Shown here: positions 33,801 through 37,908 of the stretch, piece after piece
How positions within the stretch are numbered: the stretch's first letter is position 1
Layout: the number at the start of each line of letters is the position of its first letter
DNA from: an uncultured Clostridia bacterium
GTDB lineage: Bacteria; Bacillota; Clostridia; Christensenellales; UBA1242
NCBI GenBank assembly: GCA_937925475.1
Contig: CALEWH010000022.1
Span: forward strand, 1-64,000
DNA length: 64,000 nucleotides
Reading direction: 5' to 3'
Translations under genes and position numbers: made by a program
The notes under the pieces: generated by a model
Database searches by the model: none
What the model was told of the DNA's origin: nothing
What the model saw: only the letters and a program-made list of their open reading frames with translations

Positions 33801-36800
33801 AGTTTACCAAGGTTTAGTCCTGCAAACGCGCCCAAATATACATCAAAATATTTTTGTTCGTTTGTTGTGCCCGGAATTCTGTCACCATTATACAAAATAT
33901 CGATTTGGACATTTTCAAGTCTGATGTTGGAGATTTCGGCTGTCTCACCGATATAGCCAAACAAACCATAGTATGCCACATATCCGATACTTTTGATAGT
34001 GTTGTTGTTTGAATCAGTGTATGATTTTGTCTCTCCCGACGCTTTCACATCCGACCACTCGACTTCCTTGTTTATTCTAAGTCCAGTGATTACAAATGTT
34101 TGATCATTTTCGGTGATAATGTGGCCATTAAATGGTTGGTCACTGTTTTTGCCGATTGGAGTCCAGTTTCCGCTCTCATTTAGGATAATGTTGTTTACTA
34201 TTTTGTAGTAAGAGTTTAGTGCATTATTGACAAATTGCAAGTCATATGCATCTTTGATTATGTATGGATTGTCTTCTGTTCCGTCACAGAAATTTATACC
34301 TAGTTTTCCCGAAATTGAGTCTGATGCAATGTGCGAACCATTTTTATTGGTGAAAATCAAGTTTCCATTTCCGTCATCAAAAGCCAAATCCTTAGGAACA
34401 AGATACAAAACCACATTGTTTAGATTGTCTGTCCATTTTAGGATTTCAATGTTTACACGATTGTTTTCTTCGTCAACAATCACCTTAATGCTATTGTCGC
34501 AAATTAGGTAGTTGTTTGGCACAACTTTGCCATCTCCGTCCAAAACTGCTGTACCTAGAGTATGTTCGGCATTTGCATTGTCGGTGTAGAACAAATAAAA
34601 ACCTTTTACTGTAATAGCCGAAGCAGGTCTTCCACCCCCAGCATAAATTGTAAACGCAACGCTAGTTTTTGCTCTTTCTTCGTCTTGAACTTTGCCATTT
34701 CCGTCAAGATTTAGTTGGTTGACATTGATGTCGATTTTATCTTTCTCAAAATTAACCTTACTAGTCTTTATTGAATTGGATATTGTGCCCGAAATATTTG
34801 TGTTTCGGTTTGATAGAGTCATGTAATCGCCATTAAGGTCGACAAACTTTTGTTTGTACACGAGTGTAACAGTGATATTTGCACTATTGTCGCCATCAAG
34901 TCTTTCGCTTTGGAAAAGCATCTCGATTTGATTATTGTCTTTTATTTGTACAGTTATTTCAAAACTTAGTTTGCCATTGAAGTCTTTTGACTCAGATGCA
35001 TATGAATACGATCCTGCATCTTTATTCTCAACCCCGCTCAAAACTACCATGTAGTCTTGATATCTTATCTCAAATTCAAGGTTTTCATACGATAGTTCTA
35101 TATTTTCAGGATAAGCAAAAGCAGTAAGTTTTGCATAAATAAGGTCGGCGTGACCTATATGTGAGTTTAACGAATTTCGAGTAATTATCGAAAAACTCCT
35201 TACTACTTGACCGTCATCATTCTTAACAACAAAGTCGTTAAGTCGTGCTTCGACAGTGATTTCGAAGTTGATGTACAACTTTGTAGGTGCGCTTCCGTCA
35301 TACGATTGAGAAAGCAAAACATAGTCCACATTAGCGACACCAGTATTGCGTGACGAACGCACAATAAGTGGATCGTTGTAATCCACAACAACCACATTGC
35401 CGTCTACTTTTACATCGCTAAAAGAAAGGTTTGTAGGCATAGATTGCAAAATCTCGTATTTGCCGTCAATTACACCAAATTCGTCAATAGTTGCACCATC
35501 AAGAAGTTTTACGATTTTTATCGCAAACGAACTACTTGAAGGCATAGTCAAATCGTATGGCACAGGATTTTCGTCATCGTCAGCCAAACTATAAAACTTG
35601 TTTCCGATACGGAACGCAAGAGTGTCGGCTGTGTATTTTTCATACACAACAATGTCAAATTGAGTTTTACAACCATTTGGAGTTGTGATTTCGCACTTTG
35701 TGGTGCCCACTACTCCCTTTGTAGCAATAACCCAAACATTTTTGTCAGTATCGTACTCTGCCGAAACAATGTCGCCATTGCCCTTTTGCAGTCTAACAGT
35801 GCACTCACTAAGCGCAACGCTTGCATCCCCTAGTACTAGATATGTCCCTTCGCTCTCTGTCAAACCAAGTTCAAAGGCTTGGCCATTTTCGATGCTCAAT
35901 GTGTTGTTGGACAAATTGGCAAGATTTGGTGCAACAATGCCTTTCACAAGACTTAGTGAAAGTTCGCCAACAGTTTCATTTACAGTCGAAGTCGCAATCA
36001 ATTTGATGTTTGAATTTACAAAATTGCCTAGCGCATTGTAGTCATAACTTATGTATACTTTTGTGCCGTGTTTGACAAGTGTGTTTGCATCAATGTCGTG
36101 TTTGACACCGCCCGAATAGTACCAAAGTTTGATGCCGTTTGTAATCTCAGTGCCATTTGCATCGACGCTAAGGCGCACGCTTTGTCCACCTATCACAGAT
36201 TCGCCATACAAAATATTCAAAACCGCAGTCGCACCCTCGACAGAGTTTGCATAATTGCGATAAACTTTTACTTCTTCAATATGTTTTGCACCGTCAGTAA
36301 ACATGATTGTATCTGGGAATGTACTTACATTAACCCTTACAGTCATGTACTTAGGAGCAAACAAATGCTCATAGTCTTTATAATTTACTTTTACTAGCAC
36401 AGTGTCAGAGTTGTGGCCATAACCTTGGTCCACAACAAAACTATTTGTGCCTTCCCCTACTCTAAATGGTCTAACCTTGTCAGTCTTCACATAGTTAAAG
36501 GTGTATAGATTTTCAAATTCGCCATCACTTATCAAAACAGGCGATATCTCTTTGCGAGAGTTTTCAGTGCCATTGTTTGCAAGATTTACATTGTAGACCT
36601 TGTTGCCGTTTTCATAAGTTATTGTTAGGTCTTCGCTCTCAGCGCCTGCCTCAGTGCCAGCGACCGAAACCAATTTGATGTTTTCGAGATCAATAGTGTC
36701 AAGCACCTTGCATTGTACTTGGGCAGTCAATGCGCTATTTGCCGAGTTTGTGGCTTGTAAAGCAAACGAATCGATGTTTGCAAGAACTGTAATGTAGTTT

Positions 36801-37399
36801 CCGTCAATAAGGATTTGATCAGCACTTGCCTCAACTCCACCAATATACGCTTTTAGACTCACATCTTTTTGAGTTGTGTTTGATGGGGTGTATGTTATGC
36901 GGTCATATATTTGAGTCGACACTCCGTCAAACTTTGATGTTATGTCGGTCTTTACTCCACGCTCGATAGGCAATTCGGTCATTGCAAATTCCATAGCTTT
37001 TACAGGGATCTCAACATTGACCACAACACGCGCTCTTTTTCCGCCTTCCAAAGTCAAAACATCAATGTAAGAAGTTCCGCCATTTTGATTTGCTACAAAG
37101 GTGGCTGTTGTACTACTTCCGCTTACCTTGATGTAGTCATTGCTCACAGGCGACACTACACTATTGTCACCAATGACAAATCTGACATCCTTGCTCACTT
37201 TTTTGCCCACGCCCGAAACAGTCGCAGTGATAGAAAAAGTATTGTCACTCTCATCATCAAGTGTGACATTCACTTCGCTTTTGTCAAGGCTCAAACGCAT
37301 CTTTTTGTAAGGGTCTTTCGCACAGGCAGAAAATACTGTTACTGCACCAAAAAACATCACCAAAAATGCTAGCAATCTTTTAAACAAGTTTTTTCCCAT
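15869..37399 (-). CDS. Giant surface lipoprotein with Ig-like and GLUG-like repeats (7176 aa)
   Basis: The single open frame encodes 7176 residues, roughly 790 kDa by average residue mass. A lipoprotein signal peptide ends at FSAC (Cys26), followed by DPYKKM. Residues about 30-1050 and 2000-2900 look like bacterial Ig-like beta domains, including a BIG2-type stretch near residue 2400. Seven beta-helix entry modules of the type NDI.L....WTPIG..F.G...G.G occur near residues 1066, 3213, 3823, 4510, 5450, 5770 and 6320. Each is followed by arrays of GLUG-like units (GGIVG.N.G.I.N...). The last 390 residues are non-repetitive and match the end of the neighbouring giant protein. There is no LPXTG motif or C-terminal membrane segment, so the lipid is the likely anchor. 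GLUG-repeat proteins are usually adhesive surface proteins; that role is inference here. Ribosome binding site AAGGTG. Confidence 0.93.
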   Translation of the reverse strand: MGKNLFKRLLAFLVMFFGAVTVFSACAKDPYKKMRLSLDKSEVNVTLDDESDNTFSITATVSGVGKKVSKDVRFVIGDNSVVSPVSNDYIKVSGSSTTATFVANQNGGTSYIDVLTLEGGKRARVVVNVEIPVKAMEFAMTELPIERGVKTDITSKFDGVSTQIYDRITYTPSNTTQKDVSLKAYIGGVEASADQILIDGNYITVLANIDSFALQATNSANSALTAQVQCKVLDTIDLENIKLVSVAGTEAGAESEDLTITYENGNKVYNVNLANNGTENSRKEISPVLISDGEFENLYTFNYVKTDKVRPFRVGEGTNSFVVDQGYGHNSDTVLVKVNYKDYEHLFAPKYMTVRVNVSTFPDTIMFTDGAKHIEEVKVYRNYANSVEGATAVLNILYGESVIGGQSVRLSVDANGTEITNGIKLWYYSGGVKHDIDANTLVKHGTKVYISYDYNALGNFVNSNIKLIATSTVNETVGELSLSLVKGIVAPNLANLSNNTLSIENGQAFELGLTESEGTYLVLGDASVALSECTVRLQKGNGDIVSAEYDTDKNVWVIATKGVVGTTKCEITTPNGCKTQFDIVVYEKYTADTLAFRIGNKFYSLADDDENPVPYDLTMPSSSSFAIKIVKLLDGATIDEFGVIDGKYEILQSMPTNLSFSDVKVDGNVVVVDYNDPLIVRSSRNTGVANVDYVLLSQSYDGSAPTKLYINFEITVEARLNDFVVKNDDGQVVRSFSIITRNSLNSHIGHADLIYAKLTAFAYPENIELSYENLEFEIRYQDYMVVLSGVENKDAGSYSYASESKDFNGKLSFEITVQIKDNNQIEMLFQSERLDGDNSANITVTLVYKQKFVDLNGDYMTLSNRNTNISGTISNSIKTSKVNFEKDKIDINVNQLNLDGNGKVQDEERAKTSVAFTIYAGGGRPASAITVKGFYLFYTDNANAEHTLGTAVLDGDGKVVPNNYLICDNSIKVIVDEENNRVNIEILKWTDNLNNVVLYLVPKDLAFDDGNGNLIFTNKNGSHIASDSISGKLGINFCDGTEDNPYIIKDAYDLQFVNNALNSYYKIVNNIILNESGNWTPIGKNSDQPFNGHIITENDQTFVITGLRINKEVEWSDVKASGETKSYTDSNNNTIKSIGYVAYYGLFGYIGETAEISNIRLENVQIDILYNGDRIPGTTNEQKYFDVYLGAFAGLNLGKLTNITVIDDTVRGYDTLKGNVLDTLVQSDENDNKHNSIAYQLTGIVEAQSNHAYIGGVVGVNGGYISDLQVNIALFVRDKQEDPTLNGITTTFVGGVAGVNIASNLGCDGSGTIDHADVYSLINATLVDSTYKGMIRNDDSVVGGVVGLNESSAFSENTSSGSGTNTNYYLSKITNITCKTIIIANNYVGGIAGYNYGLIDEITVIPHIIANDYVGGIAGVSANLSTNSASNVSVTNKYILNNRLSLNGNGALADTTANSNYSRGTIYHSKVQFVDSLDEISFFNSSIIARNYVGGIAGYVLENNVQNITMSNVIAVSSATLTSTSGDVVVATIGYSSVNSYFVVSSSSIETKRQSIASIDSDEYKYIDQLYMSFDHKNNMGQIDFDKTLVRDNSGVYYGDIILLKPLVVSSTDKNTYVGGIVGLSDGYADTNKNPIEGFGGALLNVYFNATITNTYSEKDGQDLVGTAIIGGVVGKANGLLFVFNANVLGQTKNATKVGGFVGDSSALLDRLNLEGRLPYKKNADGYYVKSDDVNKGYSGVFNINNSYTLLKSDGQYVQNFAYVGEVVEKKTTAGNLGDIGQVSSVKYNVTNSGLGYQNNDNYYYVERKATNVVVNYYDNDTVRTVSSNNPIEKRHILNHLRSEKIVIQARENGSLLYKDSAEAPSYSEDATGRVDADILKFEGATSYYKKQIDVNGTVSYVLVEANAYSPLYVASADKANMPKYYTAAEVKANGEDVNTTLAGVGVLKYRATEYYRATNVDTENYFADNTGNTSVTVYTGELLYVEQVPVYSSVEAYVYKNGVYNGGNEFYFYNDYIYSSTGKTVSGINSAYETVSGILFDRGESKTKTVLARESTYIDYKVGNDVYDNITISNNKIYLGSADTTGTDFDDKNMYHNLIKYVVDGTVPQDNTTLGEAVVTFKYTRLTASNSYYVGFKTDRYNDAGNMTEIEFAETGVNSSDYYSGNYHYTNINYSDLTFENYGSNDSLAGWYIMYVGQTERAFTIPEYETKSALIKGEGFVNPRDYIQGYVSAEGDSLLSTYAYKLYEGSGDTGLGATNPNGEFLYRNADINHGVPLSFGHSMDYDHNSTLDLIIDLAPETLSASEKENTIYKVDNVVKTGDNIEKDTSTSRPVSLMLDWDSASSNDASNTYTLIGANSIVDVAVLPKFVGNGSLQVSSSDDRIVKVVKHNGEYKLVTLGVGSAIITITSSLNNSLSCDIVVMVKEAVNTLVYNYTTTNGVESIGSNANVLKNNSSIFGLLGKNGEKSVVLQNIWLEYKITDATGTDATSVVIDGKTYSTANAICLEGASHNFKITTDLNVEVRPFYLYSVNYKDTNYLYRKYVDALTGTSAITDNYKKYSVTQTSYAYNIYAPNNISSGIASMSSFEIIVRSNDEILVPVTMDFGYKANGETVNESYKITSTLNAGKYTSKFVKNNQETDSIKVNNLTFVIVETNYNSTRNEHTIKFVAYVDPSDYEYVTSKTTFDITCSIDMTADNVERKDKFSYTILPFQVENVRLSHYTKFFLNDNIGDVDYQQEYKSYKYASTKIVPGYNSLLQADITPSYGKFDYVTAEIEGTPDSVISQVVESQAYQNDISGVSVYYNYPFFETINNASNMIKVVNKYSAYNDINSVDPTTRNPYDENDKNNFVWNGSLLFALSLDSKYSDSSVRVVIKGYAIEDGGDTLQFEQSITLDVVGVPQLAITWDNSASDCYSTTNAEKTEATLNIGGTLPINIIAQNYDKFEEWTVENVLGDVKQTLSGKYEFVLDKITTVDKYTAYVNKQISITATVSRVIDGVSYLSSSTIKVQIVDFLVKNLTFVDATSGTNEDMLSIYYNERKDIKISVDALYNKSALDELGITERVENDITALGETLTSGHTEKDGTYKAKYLWRNKKHENYLISTGDYSRSGGYIIGGIVGSNEKFKNFTIKIAGSSVSDKFVTEAMFDYTQSGVQIFDNHNVASMLGVLKTKTLVVNVMQLSADNNPFPIKSINDLKNMVAGESYILLNDLVLSKWTPIPALFKSFDGNGYTITITSFGEVAGLTNIGLFSEIGSDEDLGYYTTVKNLTIDICPVVEDANENLSIDNTGVLEVSIQNTEGVNAGILAGTNYGIITNVNIINNAMFVRKNREESLKNVNEYSPIVTEDFSRYFTSNGEGKVNINEDNHVDTFSIVIDDTKETLGLRVGGMVGLNSASGYITNSSVERINVKGIDYVAGFVAQNSGYISSSYFKAGSVISNDKQTKANSSTAGFVASHESGKIQFCYVLGDETVDVYDKNNQNNNLTTYIDKSTNMLVINANSPEYNVNDKKTGQIKIDLSEYAGYQLYKLGHDKELYKKFTSLRALGSAVYTNSYASGFVGINKATVSNCYANILISGTNGAGFAYDNSGSIESSYSMSSIINENTNYYPFVATKTSVDKSFYMYIAASDSVDSIGEVSVKDSFSKATDDVATSLYAGAFSDYNTFTSWGFNSDYAKNINIEDGVWFIPNEKTTTTAGYKDHLKQSTYTANRPELITANMRTISLRYYVSKKNEEGKDIYSYNTVNNWKIECDIDNQELVNTSYSVDISTGSINNPLHVATAEDYNINLGINDESKTDERPSVVRMIHDIAFDQIQTANTFSTVFVGNFEGNGLTIDQLRISADDINANDTIKYLGLFKAIRKVTEKINGTNVTKIGTVRNLNINIEEINGSNINFVGVLAGVIDGGKVYNINISGKDKSIKVEGLNAVGGLAGLIVGEADVVNVTSNISVQANSINKFNTFSSKNPNKANTDFKMFVSPFEDDKKAYLSSAEGTADKLASAIENISYVGGIAGIIDVDVNPTIDTNSGNQSIDFVDRIRQCYVGQSISLSGEVVGGIAGYIGAKSNVTNSEFVVGDTTEINALRVGGAIVGHNEGRINRVEVKYQNQSEIDAKFYKSDDVSKNNSDYYNTLDNPSSNDAVYTLQVKNDLFTGNAHYIGGIVGANIGGSIENSYSRVNVINENSAYAGGVIGLNAGGKLDSIYTTGSVYGFFGTGGIIGIEPAIYDNNGKKFEDASSAVGENSTFSYISNSTALIDALLKREGIKTTYSNIVGANIWRRVDLNPTRSQYYPTQSNSWVGMFVGYMSSTGLITQNTIASRKIYEDTFFKATYKYLQPNVLLDEIGNLNQNETSFGADGSELNIFVDQEEEYVSMISGDYSTGDYTYRYSRLRYYGSLRTLNELVGRGYNLADANAVWKRITSEDGDEGTINNIITTRVYYGWDTFNWNGTLLNATGEIINEVQGVRDVFPSIVNNLKPKLVNVYTEDDLKKMGTYLDATFVLQNDINLTSVWMPVGTENKPFTGKLYSAQNQQYSINTLTIDDSNNDYFGFVRVADGAEFRNFNLNSSSIKCNTSEANNAIENNFTKAGAIFIGYAKNCDIHDINLGFTNASSQVYINNTTYVGGAIGLAGNTGDSYVSNKIYGITLEGKSTTFTASMYKDKDNNYEFAFGGIVGKNYAESGKKLNSLEVESLQIKINKNNHQNNNVGFTSSSLSIGGVIGWNEAKSKYSTVETITTSDVFIDATTPTITNRSTYVGGAVGYTSNVDYTNVTASGQIKFESSNSINGGTSSNNIGGVFGYVALSKLKWLDSSQTITYNGNVAKDNICIGGLAGSIDSVTIEKNDETTTTTTSTTTTANTINTSTSSIDVKMREYSTLYAGGAIGKAESSNIKDVEINRYIGSGETLEKLDIIKIADTNGSSTNKTVLYAGGLVGYAKDTSVATSKVIGNINHSKDSGTITTNIDSGYESYMGGAIGYACAVTSQTITSQDGSSQIVTSQTVSQVSADVDIIDDRFVGSVKTFAYGGLIGFAQNIKITSSYAVGKIYSAQHIMCIDQSDTNLGGLIGVYNHTTKDPHSTKDPHSIENCYSAVEFVLPNSDDEDGEILITLYSYNFFENTQKGGLIGVYNNQSGGDDITISNALYVKEFVPFSNGYGTVISASGLKNKFGTPTGFEQGEINDFFPRLSTVESGKSTNISGSGQNPLTTSESLIKSGNTVYLEDKQSFVNSIEVEKRASLVLLGNATSAVTTIINNGTIYGGAISGDPTTITNNGSIIGLHTMDAHCKIDSSTNLIKTNNNIVLKSTSKGFAYASMFSFNDTNIYLKDMANCVIVGDSYSNLSDYDKNNLTVLQSTLNYHTTKGNFDLVQASNVDNFDGLSLDINKYWSQITNKNNSALVPSWMYKVHYFDNEYASDYSWIAQGTAVTENNNTYTITTPEQLAWVAYQVNSEKEGNNFEGKTIKLANDIDLSGKLWTPIGTQTSPFKGTFEGNGHTISNMSVVGNENNGLFGVVEGVNIKNLLISNAQVASGVYANTAILIGSTNGNSTTTVTISKVGIENSHVCGGNTAGFVGNAKSGAKIDISNAYAVMGITAGEMKHYNEADRRKFYFVVNNNSNYSNSINNVYFAEIKYAGNGYALASSTYNPKDTAERYGYTMLSYNGGDYPENAYIVNDNANMCPGYSGKNKKISEMQTQTNALFGTDWGSVWNRIEGKNYSLPRLTFSQEYWIDEGAKASNAVSPKEVDGKIIYTINTPGQLAWVAYQVNEEGNSFKGKTIVLAKTIDLSGKLWTPIGVRYNNRSFKGSFESAGTDNYINNMICYGAYSTNRSALMSENITADYAKGYDAQYGGLFGLVQDAPTMKVDAINDYIVDRTINSGAFIAKYIMSSISNSNATILVSNLGSDSSKYIVNGANNAGGIVGTIENNTSRYVEITHTDIVNANVSATTCAGGIVGNAKNTRIINSSIGTSGGNVKINGKNAGGAVGQAENVEINNVIVKNIAVYGTSNAGGIVGHAENNCVIFDSSVSSSTIIGSDTTEGCYAGGIVGHAENSILSALKVDEGTTIGGATTGGIAGYINKSSILQNATIENTEINASYCCGGIVGNVSDSTISEVSFVNESSAVVNSSNIKKWGLVCGTYYHSDFYNFYFRINSGDVDISTYSENNCKKYIFGAELSGNNKYCMINIVYIYKTGSLQSINCKMINELSMSTSSAWEKYSETGTINSLAYQLYYYKLVQNNISILKSNYRLEDADYLIEHYNASANGVMVIDETNVVITPYSLKNFDVYEPRGLQYVADYWTYRHVDQELSIILKDNITLGDTYTPIGSSSFKFKGTIQGDGVKTIQFNKKYTINQDYVGLIGYAEKLIAKNLKISQKDGQSQGYGLHGNLYVGALVGAIRPSSTVSCRIENVTSYIDVSGTNYVGGLIGRAELGSSTLLMINCNVLTYVDSDGVTINGTTISSVSGTNYVGGIVGYATTNTKDNIEIRGTSDNPFVVQKQISGSAYLGGVVGYGVNVKIRFGEVKSIRNNKTGAKPHTIITNINSVNEDANLGGVAGYADLMKIENISLIGITIESVRTPYYDKIGGIAGTAIKTSIESCKITQTTYIQNNNTFTFMSKIRGRSNVGGIIGYTTQTNNQRGTISDNCVVNNCIVEYCVIDATTNNVGGLIGRYNDTTKYETTPSDVNLTNITSNIVSNSTIKGSEYIGGLIGKFDINNYLTGKYKCTMGCMTKVSLKVDINEIHAWGCDKVFHAEVATPKFIMASSSEQVNQVNNVTLESVKKYDQDEGWFGKYDSDGKLSADNRWASKSEYSVVTTSIKNAKNMAMGKRASNYSFATVNYGPINWANQYKAGYARSFSISNVNKYNTWFGPTSGTSQTYDEANTDPNNDASGINNNYGIFLSTFGVSSVTTYNNADETGARSVPDLSSYNNINNFFSSARGYNGSLLKAYIGTLYGYDNIQDNVSLVNSSRVSNVLLDRFTHWAYMEEKLGDREWTYGALVIEWSYYVDKTQRIPTYQSFMNDVEKQFGENGYDRISVGFSYNLVHITNGTRPYIDLLSREVRSVNVLLTNVKDLLCNKDIQKSHTNFMHMGLISEFINAVHTKNTSRESYYTGNNWVDTNLERYVWNDVKYVTTIDGTSVIEVKEGGTYKRFKKVSALTYCLVDNEFQLRIKIAGKQ
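19253..19284. repeat. Identical 32-base unit of the GLUG array, first copy
   Basis: This is identical over 32 bases to 19355-19386, one repeat unit (102 bases, 34 codons) away. It encodes the GGIVGHAEN core of consecutive GLUG-like units, which points to recent duplication within the array. Confidence 0.85.
19355..19386. repeat. Identical 32-base unit of the GLUG array, second copy
   Basis: Second copy of the identical 32-base GGIVGHAEN-coding segment, in phase with the first. Confidence 0.85.
20028..20158. repeat. Copy A of a duplicated WTPIG/QLAWVAYQVN module
   Basis: About 130 bases inside the first giant gene, encoding TPGQLAWVAYQVN through to the LSGKLWTPIG motif. They closely match copy B at 20973-21109. 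The copies lie about 945 bases apart in direct orientation, in the same frame. Confidence 0.8.
20973..21109. repeat. Copy B of the duplicated module
   Basis: Direct-repeat partner of 20028-20158. It encodes TPEQLAWVAYQVN and LSGKLWTPIG and differs by scattered substitutions and a small insertion. Confidence 0.8.
22150..22185. repeat. Tandem 18-bp duplication (TKDPHS twice)
   Basis: Two exact adjacent 18-base copies (22150-22167 and 22168-22185) add one TKDPHS hexapeptide in frame to the first giant protein. This looks like a slippage event that kept the reading frame. Confidence 0.85.
22820..22872. repeat. Poly-threonine codon tract (ACN repeat)
   Basis: GTTGTTGTAGTAG-type triplets on the plus strand encode a TTTTTTSTTTTANT tract on the minus strand, a flexible threonine linker between two GLUG arrays. 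It is a natural site for replication slippage. Confidence 0.75.
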
Positions 37400-37473
37400 C
37401 TTTCACCTTATCTTATGTTTTGTGTATTTGACTTTTTTAGTCACGAAAACCAAGATTATATAAAATATAATTT

Positions 37474-37503
37474 ATTATATAAATAAAGCCCCCGCTCTGT
37501 CAA
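37474..37503 (-). promoter_or_regulatory. Sigma-A-type promoter of the first giant gene
   Basis: TTGACA (37498-37503) and TATAAT (37474-37479) are 18 bases apart on the minus strand. The GC-rich spacer (GAGCGGGGG) is unusual in this AT-rich intergenic region. The predicted leader is about 70 nt and contains the CAAAAC-TAAGATAA-like motif also found before the second giant gene. Confidence 0.7.
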
Positions 37504-37537
37504 ACAAATACAAGTATATATTATATAAATATATATC

Positions 37538-37845
37538 GCACACGCATATCACACGCACACTTGCACACTCGCACCTGCTCCCCTACGCGCGCACCTATCC
37601 ACACCCACATTCACTCCCTACTTTCACTACAATACGACCACTCGCATTCCCCATTTTCACCTTATTTTCTTACTCAAAAAATCTCATCACAATCCACTCC
37701 CCCAAACACACTAGACACACCACCAAAGTCACAATATCTAATTAAAAAAAATAAATCAAACACATCTTAAAAAAGCATCTCTCGCGCCCGCTATCAAACT
37801 CATCACAACTTAACCCGACCCCTGTCACAAAAACCAAAAATAAGT
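37538..37845. other. Strongly C-over-G asymmetric intergenic stretch
   Basis: For about 300 bases the plus strand has very little G but many C (CACACGCACAC, CTCCCCTACGCGCG and similar words). It lies between the terminator of the second giant gene and the promoter of the first. The minus strand is correspondingly G-rich with GT and GGGG runs. I see no coding potential, and the function is unknown. Confidence 0.7.
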
Positions 37846-37859
37846 TATTATTTCATAAC

Positions 37860-37889
37860 AAAAAAGACCCGCATTCCGCGAATCTTTTT
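37860..37889 (-). terminator. Intrinsic terminator of the second giant gene
   Basis: On the minus strand AAAAAGATTCGC (37889-37878) pairs with GCGGGTCTTTTT (37872-37861), with two G:T pairs and a five-base loop, and is followed by a T-run. It begins about 20 bases beyond the stop codon. Confidence 0.88.
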
Positions 37890-37908
37890 GTGTGTACAAA
37901 TCAAACTA

